From the NCBI GenBank assembly GCA_964017235.1, contig OZ024931.1, positions 99,838,221 to 99,902,220 on the forward strand: 64,000 bases of DNA, read 5' to 3'. A model generated the notes under the pieces. That model made no database searches. It was not told where the DNA came from and was given only the letters and a program-made list of their open reading frames with translations. Position numbers and translations under genes: made by a program. This DNA comes from Sabellastarte sp. h YS-2021 (lineage: Eukaryota; Annelida; Polychaeta; Sabellida; Sabellidae). Shown here one piece after another: positions 19,871 to 31,420 of this stretch (the first letter of the stretch is position 1; each line of letters starts with the position of its first letter).

Positions 19871-20584
19871 TCTACAAAAGAATTGTTTCCGTGCCTCAAG
19901 GTTAGAGCATCTATTCCAAATGTTTTCTGATCTGATACTGGGAGCCATATAGGGGTAGATTATGAGTGGTTCATGTGGAAAAGAAGTCTACAATTGGAGT
20001 GAATCACTCATGGGATATTTGTTTGAACACTTCTTGTAGAAATCACTCTTAGGACTGTACCCGATTGAACCTTGAAAAAGAGTCAGCTATCAAATTCAAG
20101 CAAACTGAGATGTGTCTGGGCCCCAAGTCACATGTGAAGGTAATAACACCAGCTCATTTTTGTTCCAAAGGAGAGCACCCCTTTCTATTGAGTTCTTCCT
20201 TATTTGTTTATTTTAGCCTACTATGTTAGCCCGGGCGATAAAGCTACTAACTTTTTGGTGGCACAGTTAGGCCAGCCAGAAGGCCTCTGGATTGGCAGTG
20301 AATATGAATAAAATTTAATCAAACAATGAAAGCTTTTTAAAGCTATTGTAATTAAAACAAATATCAATTCAACAATGGAAATTAGCAACTGCTAAGGATT
20401 GAGTTATGATTATGTTAAATTGTGAACATTCAAAAACTGACGTCAATAGCTCAACTCACCAAATCTTTAATATCATCAACTTCTCGTAAAATCATCATGG
20501 CTGAAACCACCTTCTCAGTCAAAAGCTTCACATCTAAAATAACAAGACCACTGCCGCGGTATGTATCTCCCGCCGAATACCGCA
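19871..20584. other. Unassigned sequence
   Basis: About 700 bases with no recognised repeat or convincing gene. A stretch near 20220-20300 (TAGCCCGGGCGATAAAGC, AGGCCAGCCAGAAGGCC) is GC-richer. The short open frame at 20422-20625 runs into the satellite and has no family features. Confidence 0.4.
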
Positions 20585-21915
20585 GGGGAAGAAATACTAA
20601 ATTGAAAATTTTCCCCTTTGCATAGGACACTGTTGTACCATCCTGTGGGGTAAAAAATTCGCTCGAAATCGCTCTATCTCTTACGGTTTTCGAGGTATTG
20701 ACACTTTTTCATTTTCCACGAAAATCCAAGATGGCCGCCAAAAGTGGCGAAAATTGAAATTTCCCCCCTTTCCACAGGACACTCTTGTACCACCCTACGG
20801 GTTAAAAATTTGCTCGAAATCACTCTATCTGTTACGGTTTTTGAGACATTGACACTTTTCCATTTTCTGCGAAAATCCAAGATGGCCGCCAAAAGTGGCG
20901 AAAATTGAAATTTTCCCCCATTTGACAGGAGACCCTTGTACCACCCTGCGGGTCAAAAATTCGCTCGAAATCGCTCTATCTGTTACGGTTTTCGAGATAT
21001 TGACACTTTTTCATTTTCCGCGAAAATCCAAGATGGCCGCCAAAAGTGGCGAAAATTGAAATTTTCCCCTTTTCCACAGGACACTCTTGTACCACCCTGT
21101 GGGTCAAAAATTCGCTCGAAATCGCTCTATCTCTTACGGTTTTCGAGATATTGACACTTTTCCATTTTCCGCAAAAATCCAAGATGACCGCCGAAAGTGG
21201 CGAAAATTGAAATTTCCCCCCTTTGCACAGGAGACTCCTGTAGCACCCTGTGGGTCAAAAATTCGCTCGAAATCACTCTATCTCTTATGGTTTTCGAGAT
21301 ATTGACACTTTTCTTTTCCGCAAAAATCCAAGATGGCCGCCGAAAGTGGCGAAAATTGAAATTTTCCCCCTTTGCACAGGACACTCCTGTACCACCCTGT
21401 GGATCAAAAATTCGCTCAAAATCGCTCTATCTCTTACGGTTTTCGAGGTATTGACACTTTTTCATTTTCCGCGAAAATCCAAGATGGCCGCCAAAAGTGG
21501 CGAAAATTGAAATTTTCCCCCTTTCCACAGGACACTCTTGTACCACCCTGAGGGTCAAAAATTCGCTCGAAATCGCTCTATCTCTTACGGTTTTCGAGAT
21601 ATTGACTCTTTTTCATTTTCTGCAAAAATCCAAGATGGCCGCCGAAAGTGGCGAAAATTGAAATTATTCCCCTTTGCACAGGACACTCTTGTACCACCCT
21701 GTGGGTCAAAAATTTGCTCGAAATCGCTCTATCTCTTACGGTTTTCGAGATATTGACTCTTTTTCATTTTCCACAAAAATCCAAGATGGCCGCCAAAAGT
21801 GGCGAAAATTGAAATTTTCCCCCATTTGACAGGAGAACCTCGTACCATCCTGTGGGTCAAAAATTTGCTTGAAATCACTCTATCTCTTACAGTTTTCGAG
21901 ATATTTGTGATTATT
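20585..21915. repeat. Satellite B, main array of ~151-bp units
   Basis: Nine units with GAAAATTGAAATTT spaced about 151 bp apart. Each has CCAAGATGGCCGCCAAAAG, CCACAGGACACTCTTGTACC, CCACCCTGTGGGTCAAAAAT, TCGCTCGAAATCGCTCTATC and TTACGGTTTTCGAGATATTG. High identity between units suggests recent homogenisation. The overlapping 70-86 codon frames on both strands repeat with the unit and are not genes. The AAGATGGCCGCC core resembles a YY1 site. Confidence 0.93.
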
Positions 21916-23285
21916 CACATTTTCACTAAAAGTAGCAACAAAGTAGCCATTACTCACTTGTACATCGAGCAACAGTTGTAAAACTTAAATATGTTACAGT
22001 TCACAAAAAAGTACATGAACAAGATATTCAAGAGAAAATGTGTAGCCGCAATACTTTTGAAGATATAAGCCATTTACTCATTGTGGTTATCATTCCAAAT
22101 TGACCAAGTAGCTATTACTCATTTAGCTATGGAGATACACTTCCAAACCGCTGACCATGTTGTAGCTGTGGAAAAAATAGCTGAACAACATATTGGAACA
22201 AAATACTGTAAATGCAATAGTTTGACAGATATAAGTCATATAATTGTATTAGGTAAAAGTGCTATTACTCACTCAAAAGTAGGCCAAAGTTCACCAAACC
22301 TTTTTCCACTTAGCATAGGATACTCTTGTACTACCCTGTGCGTCAAAAATTCGCTCGAAATTGCTCTATCTCTTACGGTTTGCGAGATATTTTCGATTTT
22401 TGACATTTTCAGTAAAAGTAGCAAATAAAGTAGCCATTACTCACTTATACATTGAGCAACAGTTGTGAAACTTCAATATGTTACAGTTCAAAAAAAAAAT
22501 AGATGAACAACATATTTGAGAGAAATCGTGTAGCTGCAATACTTTTGAAGATATAAGCCATTTACTCATTATTAGGTAAAAGTGCTATTACTCACTAAAA
22601 AGTAGGCCAAAGTTCACCAAACCTTTTTCCACTTAGCATAGGATACTCTTGTACCACCCTGTGGGTCAAAAATTCGCTCGAAAAAATTGCTCTATCTCTT
22701 ACGGTTTGCGAGATATTTGTCATTTTTCACATTTTCAGTAAAAGTAGCAATAAAGTAGCCATTACTCACTTGTACATCGAGTAACAGGTGTGAAACTTAA
22801 ATATGTTACAGTTCACAAAAAAGTACATGAACAACATATTTGAGAGAAATTGTGTAGCTGCAATACTTTTGAAGATATAAGCCATTTACTCATTATGGTT
22901 ATCATAAAAAATTGACAAAGTAGCTATTACTCACTTAGCTATGGAGATACACTTCCAAACTACTGACCATGTTGTAGCTGTGGAGATAGCAGCAGAACAA
23001 CAAATTGGAACAAAATTGTATAGCTGCAATACTTTTGAAGATATAAGCCATTTACTCATTATGGTTATCATTCCAAATTGACAAAGTAGTTATTACTCGC
23101 TTAGCTATCGAGATACACTTCCAAACTACTGACCATGTTGTAGCTGTGGACAAAGTAGCTGAACAACATATTGCAACAAAATACTGTAAATGCAATAGTT
23201 TGAGAGTTATAAGCCATATAAATATATTAGCTAAAAGTGCTATTACTCACTCACAAGTAGGCCAAAGTTCACCAAACCCAAAAAA
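21916..23285. repeat. Diverged satellite A with satellite B pieces
   Basis: Longer, mixed units: GTAGCCATTACTCACTTGTA, CATATTTGAGAGAAAT, TTTTGAAGATATAAGCCATT, GCTATGGAGATACACTTCC, CATGTTGTAGCTGTGG. Two satellite-B-like inserts (GGATACTCTTGTACCACCCT and neighbours, near 22315 and 22640) are embedded. It shows that satellites A and B share an ancestry or have recombined. Confidence 0.75.
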
Positions 23286-23761
23286 TATTGAAGAGCAAAA
23301 AAATTCATTAGGACAACTAATTTACCAAAAATGTGTAACTGTAGTAGTTTCAGAGGAAACTGCGTGACACACGCACGCACATACGCATGCACACACATGG
23401 TGCAAATTATAATCTCCCGCCGGCGAGCCGGGCGGGACATAATTAAAAGTAACACATATACCACCAGCATTGTTTCAGCAATCCTAACACTCTCTGTCCA
23501 GGTTACATGTGTCATTTTAAGAATCCAAACGAAAATTTTACTCTGACACATTTCAAAGCTTAACACTTCTGGGGCCATACTCACTGAAGGGATTACCTGA
23601 TACATTAGCAAAACAAGCAATCAGTGACCAATGAATTGAATATTGTAGCTTTACAAAGAGACCTTTTTCTTTTGGTCAAAATTTTACATTGTATACATGT
23701 TGAATATCAATAAACGAGCAATCATTGGCCGTGACCAGCACTGGGACCTCTGTTTAAGTCT
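23286..23761. other. Mostly unassigned, with one GC-rich hairpin
   Basis: TCTCCCGCCGGCGAGCCGGGCGGGA at 23409-23433 folds as TCCCGCC/GGCGGGA, followed by CATAATTA, reminiscent of the hairpin ends at 4851 and 54550. An ACGCACGCACATACGCATGC-like CA-rich stretch precedes it. No gene recognised. Confidence 0.4.
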
Positions 23762-24640
23762 GTGACAGACAGTGCTACCGGATCGGTTAGCCATCCACAG
23801 CCTTTCCAGCATACATTTGCCTCTCCATCTCAGATTGCAAGTTCCACCGCACCAGTGTTTCAGACCCCGCAACCACCTTTTCAATCTGGACAGACCGAAT
23901 CTTCCAAGCACCCCATTCTGGAGCTTTCTGCCGGTCCTACTTCCACACTTTCTTCACAGGCCAGCGGTTCGGATACCACTCCTAAACCGGCTGGTGATCA
24001 GGGATATGTGTCTCCTCTTATCGACCTTTACCCAGACTGGAATTCTGATCAGGAAGCCTTATATCACAGTACTACAGACTGGGAACTTGTTTTTTATGAT
24101 TATTTTTCAATGCTTCTTCCGGCTCAGAAGCTGACCCAGCCGATTCGGGGTCAATTTGCAGTGAAGACCAGAGTTATAGGGAGACAGTTCATGCAGTTAG
24201 ATCTTACATGAAATTGCATTTATCCTAGAGCTTGAGTATGTATGCCCTTCTTGTCAGGATAACCCCTGGACAGACAGCAGGTCTCAAACAACAGGCAAAG
24301 AGTCGGTCGCGATGCCTGCAGACGACTGGTTCTGCTCCAAATACGGAAATGAATCTTTAACTCCTTTAGGGCCATGTCTGTAGATTAGGTGATACAAACT
24401 GGCTGCAGAGTGATCAATTTATCAAACCTCCAAAATCTCAGATTAAATGGTATGTGATGCACCCAACCCCAGATCCTTTTGTTTCTCGCCCAGGGAAATC
24501 TGTCAACAAATGGTCTCGTGAAATCTCGCCACGTAACGGCTCTTTTATCAGGATCTCTAAGACACTCGGTTATATTTCCCCAGTTTCTAGACCTATCCCA
24601 CAGGAGACCATGAGGAAGTGTGAAAAGTCCATATTCAAAC
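23762..24640 (+). pseudogene. Third DIRS-type Gag fragment, plus strand
   Basis: The first frame (149 codons, 23762-24211) is Ser/Pro/Gln-rich with DLYPDWNSDQEALYHSTTDW. Further on, in other frames, MPADDWFCSKYGNESLTPL (near 24312) and FIKPPKSQIKWYVMHPTP (near 24422) parallel MPTEDWLCRKLSKLNL and FRPPKPQTKWYGLYSD of F1 Gag. So this belongs to a DIRS-like gag of a lineage different from F1 and F2, and it is the only such fragment read from the plus strand. It ends abruptly at a satellite A unit. Broken by stops and shifts. Confidence 0.6.
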
Positions 24641-24799
24641 AAAATACTGTAAATGCAATAATTTTCAAGTTACAACTGATTTACTCAACAGTGAGAACCT
24701 GAAAGTAGCTATTACACAGCTATGCAATGACCTACAGGCCTGCAATTGTACTATGTTATAGCTGACCCAAAAGTAGCTGAATAACATATTTAAACAAAA
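24641..24799. repeat. Single satellite A unit
   Basis: One ~155-bp unit (AAATACTGTAAATGCAATAA, CTGATTTACTCAACAGTGAG, GTAGCTGAATAACATATTTA). It is cut after AACAAAA by the F2-2 element. Confidence 0.85.
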
Positions 24800-25170
24800 T
24801 TGAAAATTTTAATTACTTAAATGTAGCTTTTATAAGCTACAAGCTTACCATGTGGGACTCATTGCTGTTCTCGGATGGCCGCAAGGCATCATGGCCAACG
24901 TCTAAGAAAAATAGACATTTACAGTTGGCCGTAGCCTCAGGTTGTCGTCTCGCGGTACACTCTGACATTCGTCTCCTTTTTCTCGCTGTAATGTTAAACC
25001 ATACCCCCTCAGCTGTAATACAGCGGGGTGGCAGGGTGGGACTCTTCTCAGTCCCACATGGTAAGCTTGTAGCTTATAAAAGCTACATTTAAGTAAATAA
25101 ATTAAAATTTTCTATTTTATTGCGCTACAATAGCTTACCATGTGGGACTGATTGCTGAATCCAACCGCTC
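24800..25170 (-). repeat. F2-2 3' inverted terminus and ICR
   Basis: Outer end TTTAAATGTAGC-like, TTACCATGTGGGACTCATTG; ICR CAGTCCCACATGGTAAGCTT ... AAATTAAAATTTTC, then TATTTTATTGCGCTACAATA. Same organisation as 6094-6450. A TAAATAAATT insertion slightly lengthens the join. Confidence 0.85.
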
Positions 25171-25596
25171 GGTGGAGGGATTACAGCTGAGACTGGAAGA
25201 TATGTCAATTTTTCTTAGATTTTGAAGTAATAGATAGAATGAATGTTAGAAATACCAGTCTGAGTCCCGTTTACAGTGCCCCAATCCCGAAGATCGCGCC
25301 TGTAAAGAGCCAAAAACCTGAATATAATGGATGACAGTGCTAAAACTGTCGAGATGTTTTGATTGTAGGAGAGAAGTACAGACATGCTCACTTAAGGAGT
25401 GTAAGGGTCCTTAGGGACCATCCACGAGTGAAAAACCAGCCCACCGGTTGGAATTCTCATAAATTTTTGCCACCAAACATGAGATTAATGACAGCCTTGA
25501 TAAGTCCTTAATACATCTTATACTTGATAAACTAAAAATACAAAATGACCTTACCCGTAACATCTTGAAAGGTAAACCTATACCTAGCTCCTGGGA

Positions 25597-26880
25597 TTAG
25601 ACTCCTGAAGACTTGGCTGTAGCGGATGTGCCCCCCCCCCCCCCCCCCCCCCCCTTTCTTTCTTTCCGAGGATGACTGGTCTGAGGGGAAGGGTCTAGGA
25701 CTTGCTGTGCCACCACCACTGGTCCCAGATACATATTGTTGTCATTGTCTGACCAAGAAAGGTCTTTTAGGTAAAAATTTGTAAATTTGTTGTGAGTTTT
25801 CCAGTGACAGGCTTGCATGATTTGGTCCACCGATACCCCACCGTAAAAAGGCCTTATTGGCCGAGAAGGCCCTAATGTCATGCGCTTTAATTCTTGGACC
25901 AAGTCCAAGGTTTGTTGGTCTGCTTGTTTATAACAAAGTAGAATGGTTTGTTTCAACCAAGAAGAAAGAGTAGTGGGCCTGATGTCTGAGGTGTCTCCTT
26001 TCTTGAAAGAGATGAAAGGGAGGGATCAAGACCCTCTCAGGTCTTTGGTCCAAATAGTACCTCAGGGCCCGCACGGGACACAAGGTCCTGTATTCTTTGA
26101 ATTGTCTGTCTAAAATGGTAGTTAGAGCAGGAATAGTCACCGAAGACACACTATGTGAACCTTCTCTTGCTAGTTGGTTTTTGGCTATAAAATCAGAAGG
26201 GAACAAGGCAACCTTTTCCCATTGGCCTAGATTAGATACTTTGTTTGCAACCCAGGCATGGATTCTGCTGCGGCGCTTGCCAGAGGACAAAGCTAGGAAG
26301 TAAGCAGTTTTGGAAGTAAGATGTTCGAGGTCTGTGTCTTTCATAGGCTCAAAGGGTGCTTTTGTGAGCTCATTGAGAACAACAGAAAGGTTCCATTTTG
26401 GAAAATTCCTGGAACTTTTGGGACAATCCCTATGAAAACTGCAGAGTAACCTGTGAAGGTCTGAACTTTGTGCAATATGTTGGCCCGCTGGGCCCAACGT
26501 GTCAACAATGGCCGTCCTGTAACCATCAATGGTCGAGGGGCGCCTGTTTAGATCTTGGGATAGGTACATGAAAAAATCTGAGATTTGTTTCACAGATGGA
26601 GTGGAGAAATCCACCGAATTTTCTCTGCACCATTTCTCAAATAGAGTCCACTTTCACTTGTAGATGGTCCTTGTTAATGACCTCTGAGGGGCAGCAATTC
26701 TCTCTGCCACCTCCACAGAGAAGCCTTGTTCTTGGAGCTGTCCACTCCTAGACACCAAGCATGGAGGTTGAGATGTTGCGGATTGCTGTGGAACACATGA
26801 TTGTGGGACTGTTTGAGAAGAGTTGTTGACACTGGGAGTTCCAGTGGGATCTCTGTTGAGAGCTGCACTAGGTCCCAAAA
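25597..26880 (-). pseudogene. F2-2 tyrosine recombinase
   Basis: The 25928-26614 frame (228 codons) carries the N-terminal domain and the arginine block SSGKRRSRIHAW, and RTLCPVRALRYYLDQ. The C-terminal frame (25597-25956) reads FYGGVSVDQIMQACHWKTHN and FTNFYLKDLSW but the expected HDIR segment is shifted (ELKRMTLGPSRPIRPFY), so HxxR is out of frame. A further start-side piece (RIAAPQRSLTRTIYK) lies at 26654-26878. A 24-base poly-C tract (25631-25654) near the stop encodes a glycine run in the sense direction. Inactive. Confidence 0.85.
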
Positions 26881-28330
26881 CCAGGGCATCCCTGGCCAGC
26901 CTGGGGCTATTACGATGATCAGGCAGTGGTATTGCCTGATTTTTGGATCACCCTGTGAAGGAGAGCCGTCAGAGGGTAAGCATAGGCAGTGAAACCCGTC
27001 CAGTTTATGTTCCGAGTATCTTTGTCCCAAGCATTTTGGTCTGGGACTGGAGACACGTACAGTGGAAGTTTGTGGTTCAGATGAGTGGCAAATAGATATA
27101 CATAAGTGGTGAACCACTTTTGACAGATCTGTTTGAACACCTGCGGATGCAGTGACCATTCTGTTGACTGTTGACTGAACTTGGTTTGATTTAAGTGAGA
27201 GCCCCAACCTTCGTTTGAGGAGTCTGTAAAGAGTTGGATGCTGTGGTCTTGGGATGAAGGTCTGCACCTCTCATCACGTTTGTGGGGTTCTGCCACCAGT
27301 CTAGGTGTGCAGAAATTGTTTCTGTCCAAGGAAGGAGGTTGTTCAAGCGAGTGAGGATATCTCCAGTGCTCTTTGAGGTGAAACTGAAGGGCTTCATGTG
27401 AAGGCATCCCTCCGGGACCATTTTCTCCGTTGAGGTAAGCAACCCAATTAGCGACATCAAACATCTTGCAGTCAAAACATGTTTTGACTTGAGACGCAGG
27501 ATCAAATCCTGAAGTTGAGCCATCTCTCTTGAGTGGGTTTTACAAGGGCTGAATCTAGATGGTATCCGTAGCCCATGAATGAAAAAACACCTGAGAAGGT
27601 TTAGTTCTGATTTCTTCCGATTTATTATCCACCCCAAGGACTGGGTTAGGTCTACCACCGCCTGAGTGTTCACTTGGGCTTCCTCCTGAGACTGGGACCT
27701 GATCAGCCAGTCGTCCAGGAATTGGAGAAGTCTGAGTCCTCTGGAGAGGGCCAATAGTTTGACTTCATTTACAATCATTGTAAAGACCTGGGGGGTTGGC
27801 TAGTCCGAAGGGGAGGGAGGAGAATTAAAACACCTGCGACCTGTGGCAAAACCTTGGGTATTTCCTTGAGTTTGGGTGGATAGGGATGTGAAGGTAAGCG
27901 TCCGATAGGTCTATCGACGATACCCATTACCCTGAAATCAGGGAGGTCATGATGGAGTCTGGAGTTTTATTTTGAACTTTTCTACATGTAGAAAAGTGTT
28001 GAGCCTGCTTAAGTCTATGACTAGCCTCCACCTTTGGTGAGGCTTGGAGACTAGAAACAGGAGACTGTAAAACCCGAGAGATTTTACATTTTCCACCCTT
28101 CGATTGCGTTCTTTGACAGAAGAGACTGGATATAAGTGGTCAGAGCTTGGTCTTTTTGAAGGGCCTTGTATTCTGACTGAATGACCAGACTTGGTTCTGA
28201 AAAGAATGGCAGTACGTAGCCATTGGTGATAATGTTTAACACGTTTGATGAACATTTGTTTGTCAGTCTCTTCTGAAAGAACGGAGACCTCCTACTGGTG
28301 GACTGAGGGAGGCTTGAAAGGAGTCATTGG
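26881..28330 (-). pseudogene. F2-2 reverse transcriptase-RNase H remnant
   Basis: Decayed, three frames. Visible pieces: FLVSKPHQRWRLVIDLSRLN (28020-28110), LLQFLDDWLIRSQSQEEAQV (27700-27730) where the usual YLDD reads FLDD, SIQLFTDSSNEGWG (27200), and LYVSPVPDQNAW (27040). The RNase H core around the second and third carboxylates is deleted between about 27150 and 27200. Compared with 43275-45341 it lacks the block with ELKAVSLALRDF and VATDNSTVVAYINK. Confidence 0.8.
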
Positions 28331-29160
28331 GGAAAGGGGTTTCTACGCCCTCATCCCCTGTTGTGGGATCGAAAACAACGCCTGGGGCCTCTGAAATTCT
28401 TTTTCCCCCTGCCTGAGGAAACGATTGGTTACTGCTTGGAATGGAATGACCCCCATTGGAGTGGTTCCTGTAGGAGCCTCAAAATTGTGGGAATGGGAAA
28501 GGGCTGATTAATAGGGCCTAAACCCTAAGTGTTATTACAGGTGCCTTGATGAGGAACTCCTGTCCCTCCTAAACTAGTTGTGAATGGGGAACTTTAAGAT
28601 TTAAAGATCCAGTATCTCACCTGAATTCAACATACCCCTTCTGCACCATGAAATTGAGTTTGACCTGACTGGTAGTAGCCTTGCTACTGTCTTAACAGAT
28701 ATCCATAACCAGGTTGTATTCAGAAAAAACCTAGTGAAGAGCAGCCTGAAGCTCAACTCTTGATGACCAGAAGGGGGAGGGGGGCTTACCCAAAGAGGCC
28801 CCTAGGGAGATACAGATTTGAAAACTTGTAATTTGTCTTCAAAACAAGGTTGTCCCATTTTAAGGGAAATTAACAGCCTAAGTTCCTGTTGGCCTGGTAA
28901 ATCATTCAGAGTCCAGACTGTGGAGGATCTAGGCATAAATTCCCTGGGGACAGGGAGATTCAAAAACTGCCCAAGTTTCAATGTCCTCAGAAAATGGTTA
29001 GGGTTAAGTCAGGCAACCTACTTCCCTAAAAATACAGAGTCAGGACTGAATGAAGGACCTTGTTTAGAAGAAGCCCTCTTGGGCTTGAGGACTTGGACTT
29101 GCACCGAAGCCTCCGAAGAGATATTTACTGCCAGGCTTGTGAACTATTAGTCCAAGTGTG
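28331..29160 (-). pseudogene. F2-2 Gag remnant
   Basis: Nucleotide similarity to the F2-4 gag (45400-46330) is clear in places (AAACCCTAAGTGTTATTACA near 28520, AAAACAAGGTTGTCCCATTT at 28841, AGGCATAAATTCCCTGGGGA at 28930, CTACTTCCCTAAAAATACAG at 29019), but no frame is conserved. Confidence 0.6.
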
Positions 29161-29169
29161 TGCTAGGAT

Positions 29170-29470
29170 TGTTCAGAGTTCTGATCTGGAACCATCATCC
29201 GAACATCAGATTTAAGATCCGAGGATCAGATCTAGATATAATCATCCGAGCATCGGATTTTAGATTAGATCATCCGAGCATTGGAACTTAGTGTAAACAT
29301 CCCATCATAGGATGGTAGCAGCAGACATCCGATCATCGGATCTTAGATCTGAGCATCGGATCTAGATGCAATGAAAATCCGAGTATCAAACCATACTCGG
29401 ATGGATAGAAGTTGAGAATAATGCATCCGATTCTCGGCTGAATTAAAAAACTCGGATGAACTAGGTTCGG
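29170..29470. repeat. CATCCGA / CATCGGATC minisatellite
   Basis: Irregular ~45-55 bp units of ATCATCCGAGCATCGGATTT and TTAGATCTGAGCATCGGATC. CATCCGAnnATCGGAT gives local dyads. Same relative place in the element as 10430-10760 in F2-1. Confidence 0.65.
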
Positions 29471-29739
29471 ATCTGGCTTCAGATTAAAGAAGTTGGATAT
29501 TATAATTTCCATGTAAGCCTTCCTTAAACGGTTCTTTGAAAAGAACTACACAACTGGATTTCCCCCACCCGCCTCATTGCAGGTAGGGCTAGTTGTGAGA
29601 TAAGGAAAGAAATAATTACACAGAATTTTTATTAAATAACATAGAACCTAAAAGGCAAGGTATAATATTTCTTATATTATAAAATTGGATGACATAAAAT
29701 AATGACAAACCAAGGTTACCTTAGTTTGAAAAAATACGT

Positions 29740-30420
29740 ACTGTCTAGACATTTGATAGTCATTTCTGTCCCCCCGGCCTCTGGTCCGGTCTGGTGACAA
29801 TGATACAAGAAAACAGTCTCTCTGTTCTTGCTGTGGTCCGGTCAGGTGGGGCTGACACAACTTTCACATTTAAAAGACTCTTGCCCCAGGCCAGCATCCT
29901 GCAAGATGCAGCATTTACACAGTAACTGTCATTTGTGAGATGGCTGACCCTTGGCCGGATATGATGAAGAGCTTGTCTGACTATCGATCACCTTTTTTTT
30001 TCTTTTTTTTTTTCTTTTTATTTCTTTTCATGCTGGTTATTCAGGTCTGTGTCTGTAAAGGTGAAATCTATTATCTCTCCAGTCAAGTCCAGCACCGATA
30101 ACAGGCTGTTGAGAGGTGTGATAAGGGAAGGTTGCCTGGCAGTAGCTGGGGACACTGTCATATCACTAAGGCCACTGATTGGTCTAAGAATTTTCTGTAA
30201 CCAAATCTACCTTAGGCAACTCTGTCCGGTATCAAGACTCCATAACCGGTAATTCACTGTAAACAGTTAAGTCTCTGTAACCGGCACAAAAAACTGGCAG
30301 GCTGGGGTCACCAATGAATTTAGACAGCTACTGGTCTATATTTAGCCAGCATTTTCTATGTAACCAGTTGGGGTGAAGTCCTGTACAGTAAGGACTGTGT
30401 AGCCAGCACCCTGTTAGTAG
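29740..30420 (-). other. F1-2 internal region, degraded
   Basis: TTACACAGTAACTGTCATTT and GGCTGACCCTTGGCCGG parallel F1-4 (56395-56450), placing this at the gag-RT boundary. CCGGT-rich text (ACCGGTAATTCACTG, CTCTGTAACCGGC) leads into the 60-bp minisatellite. A T-rich run spans 29992-30030. No frame is intact. Confidence 0.55.
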
Positions 30421-30429
30421 ACTTGTAAC

Positions 30430-30760
30430 CGGTAGGCTGAAGCAAGTGTACAAGACTGTGTAGCCAGTACCAGCCAGTACACTCTGTAACCAGTTGTTGA
30501 AGCACGTGTGCAAGGCTGTGTAGCCAGTACCAGCCAGTACACTCTGTAACCAGTCGTTGAAGCAAGTGTACAAGGCTGTGTAGCCAGTACCAACCGGTAC
30601 ACTCTGTAACCAGTTGTTGAAGCAAGTGTACAAGGCTGTGTAGCCAGTACTAGCCAGTACACTTTGTAACCAGTTGTTGAAGCCAAGTGTACAAGGCTGT
30701 GTAGCCAGTACCAGTCGGCACACTCTGTAACCAGTTGTTGAAGCAAGTGTACAACTATCT
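30430..30760. repeat. 60-bp minisatellite
   Basis: Five to six units of AAGCAAGTGTACAAGGCTGT, GTAGCCAGTACCAGCCAGTA, CACTCTGTAACCAGTTGTTG. The period of 60 keeps all frames open, giving a minus-strand repeat such as CFNNWLQSVLAGTGYTALYT. Lying inside an F1 copy next to gag, it could have been an expanded Gag linker, but F1-1 and F1-4 do not have it. Confidence 0.9.
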
Positions 30761-30859
30761 TTTGTGTTGAATTCAGCTTGCTGTAGGTTTCCTCCATTAA
30801 TTAAAGTATTTCTTTAATCGCACGTCTTACTTGTAGATTTGACAGTTGCTGGGAAAGCC

Positions 30860-31420
30860 CTTGTGATCTATTTTTAGAAGCACTTGTTGTCATGTGACCA
30901 GCTTGCTGGATGGAAAGACACGCGATTGGCTGATTGGAGCTCGTCAGTTGTTGCGTTCTTTTGTGATACTTAAACATGCAAATGCGCAGTATTCTGCTCA
31001 TCCACCAACCCCACTACCGACAACGATGGTCGGTCCATGAGAGAGGGACTGGTATCACAGTAGACGTAAGTTGTGAAGAACGCAGTTCCGACCTTCCTGG
31101 TCGATGAAAACACGTGACCAGCTTCGTGATTTGGTCGGAAGGACACGCGATTGGCTAACTGGAGATGACGTCAGTATTCGCGTTCTTTGTGTGATGCTTT
31201 ACCGGCAACTTTACAGTCCACAAAACCCCACTACCGACAACAAGGCCGGGTCTGCAAAGCAGGGACTGGAGTCACAACAGACGTGAGTTCTGAAGAACGC
31301 ACTTCAGACCTCCCTGGTCGGTGAAAACACGTGACCTGCTTCGTTATTGGTCTAAAGGACACGCGATTGGCTGACTGGATGTGACGTCAGAGGTCGCGTT
31401 CTTTTGAGCTGGCCGGTCGG
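30860..31420. repeat. ~220-bp tandem repeat in F1-2
   Basis: Two and a half units keyed by GTGACCAGCTT (30897, 31118, and GTGACCTGCTT 31332), GGACACGCGATTGGCTGACT, TGACGTCAGTATTCGCGTTC and CCCCACTACCGACAAC. The motifs CACGTGAC, ATTGGCT and TGACGTCA look like E-box, CCAAT and CRE-type sites, so this may be promoter-like sequence amplified in tandem; function unproven. Confidence 0.75.

Larger units (their letters stand above)
24800..29640 (-). mobile_element. DIRS-like retrotransposon F2-2, 5' end missing
   Basis: Starts with TTGAAAATTTTAATTAC inside a satellite A unit, followed by a complete 3' terminus and ICR (25048-25160), 3'UTR, YR, RT-RNase H, decayed gag and a CATCCGA minisatellite. 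No F2 5' terminus follows; F1 material begins at about 29641. All reading frames carry shifts. F2 terminal motifs are ACCATGTGGGACTGA and TTATTGCGCTACAATAGC. Confidence 0.85.

Noticed and set aside
20674-21756. Series of 70-86 codon frames on both strands
   Set aside because: Each is one satellite B unit read repeatedly; identical series on both strands excludes genes.
30328-30797. Cys/Leu/Trp-rich open frames resembling a small secreted repeat protein
   Set aside because: They follow the 60-bp minisatellite in every frame.
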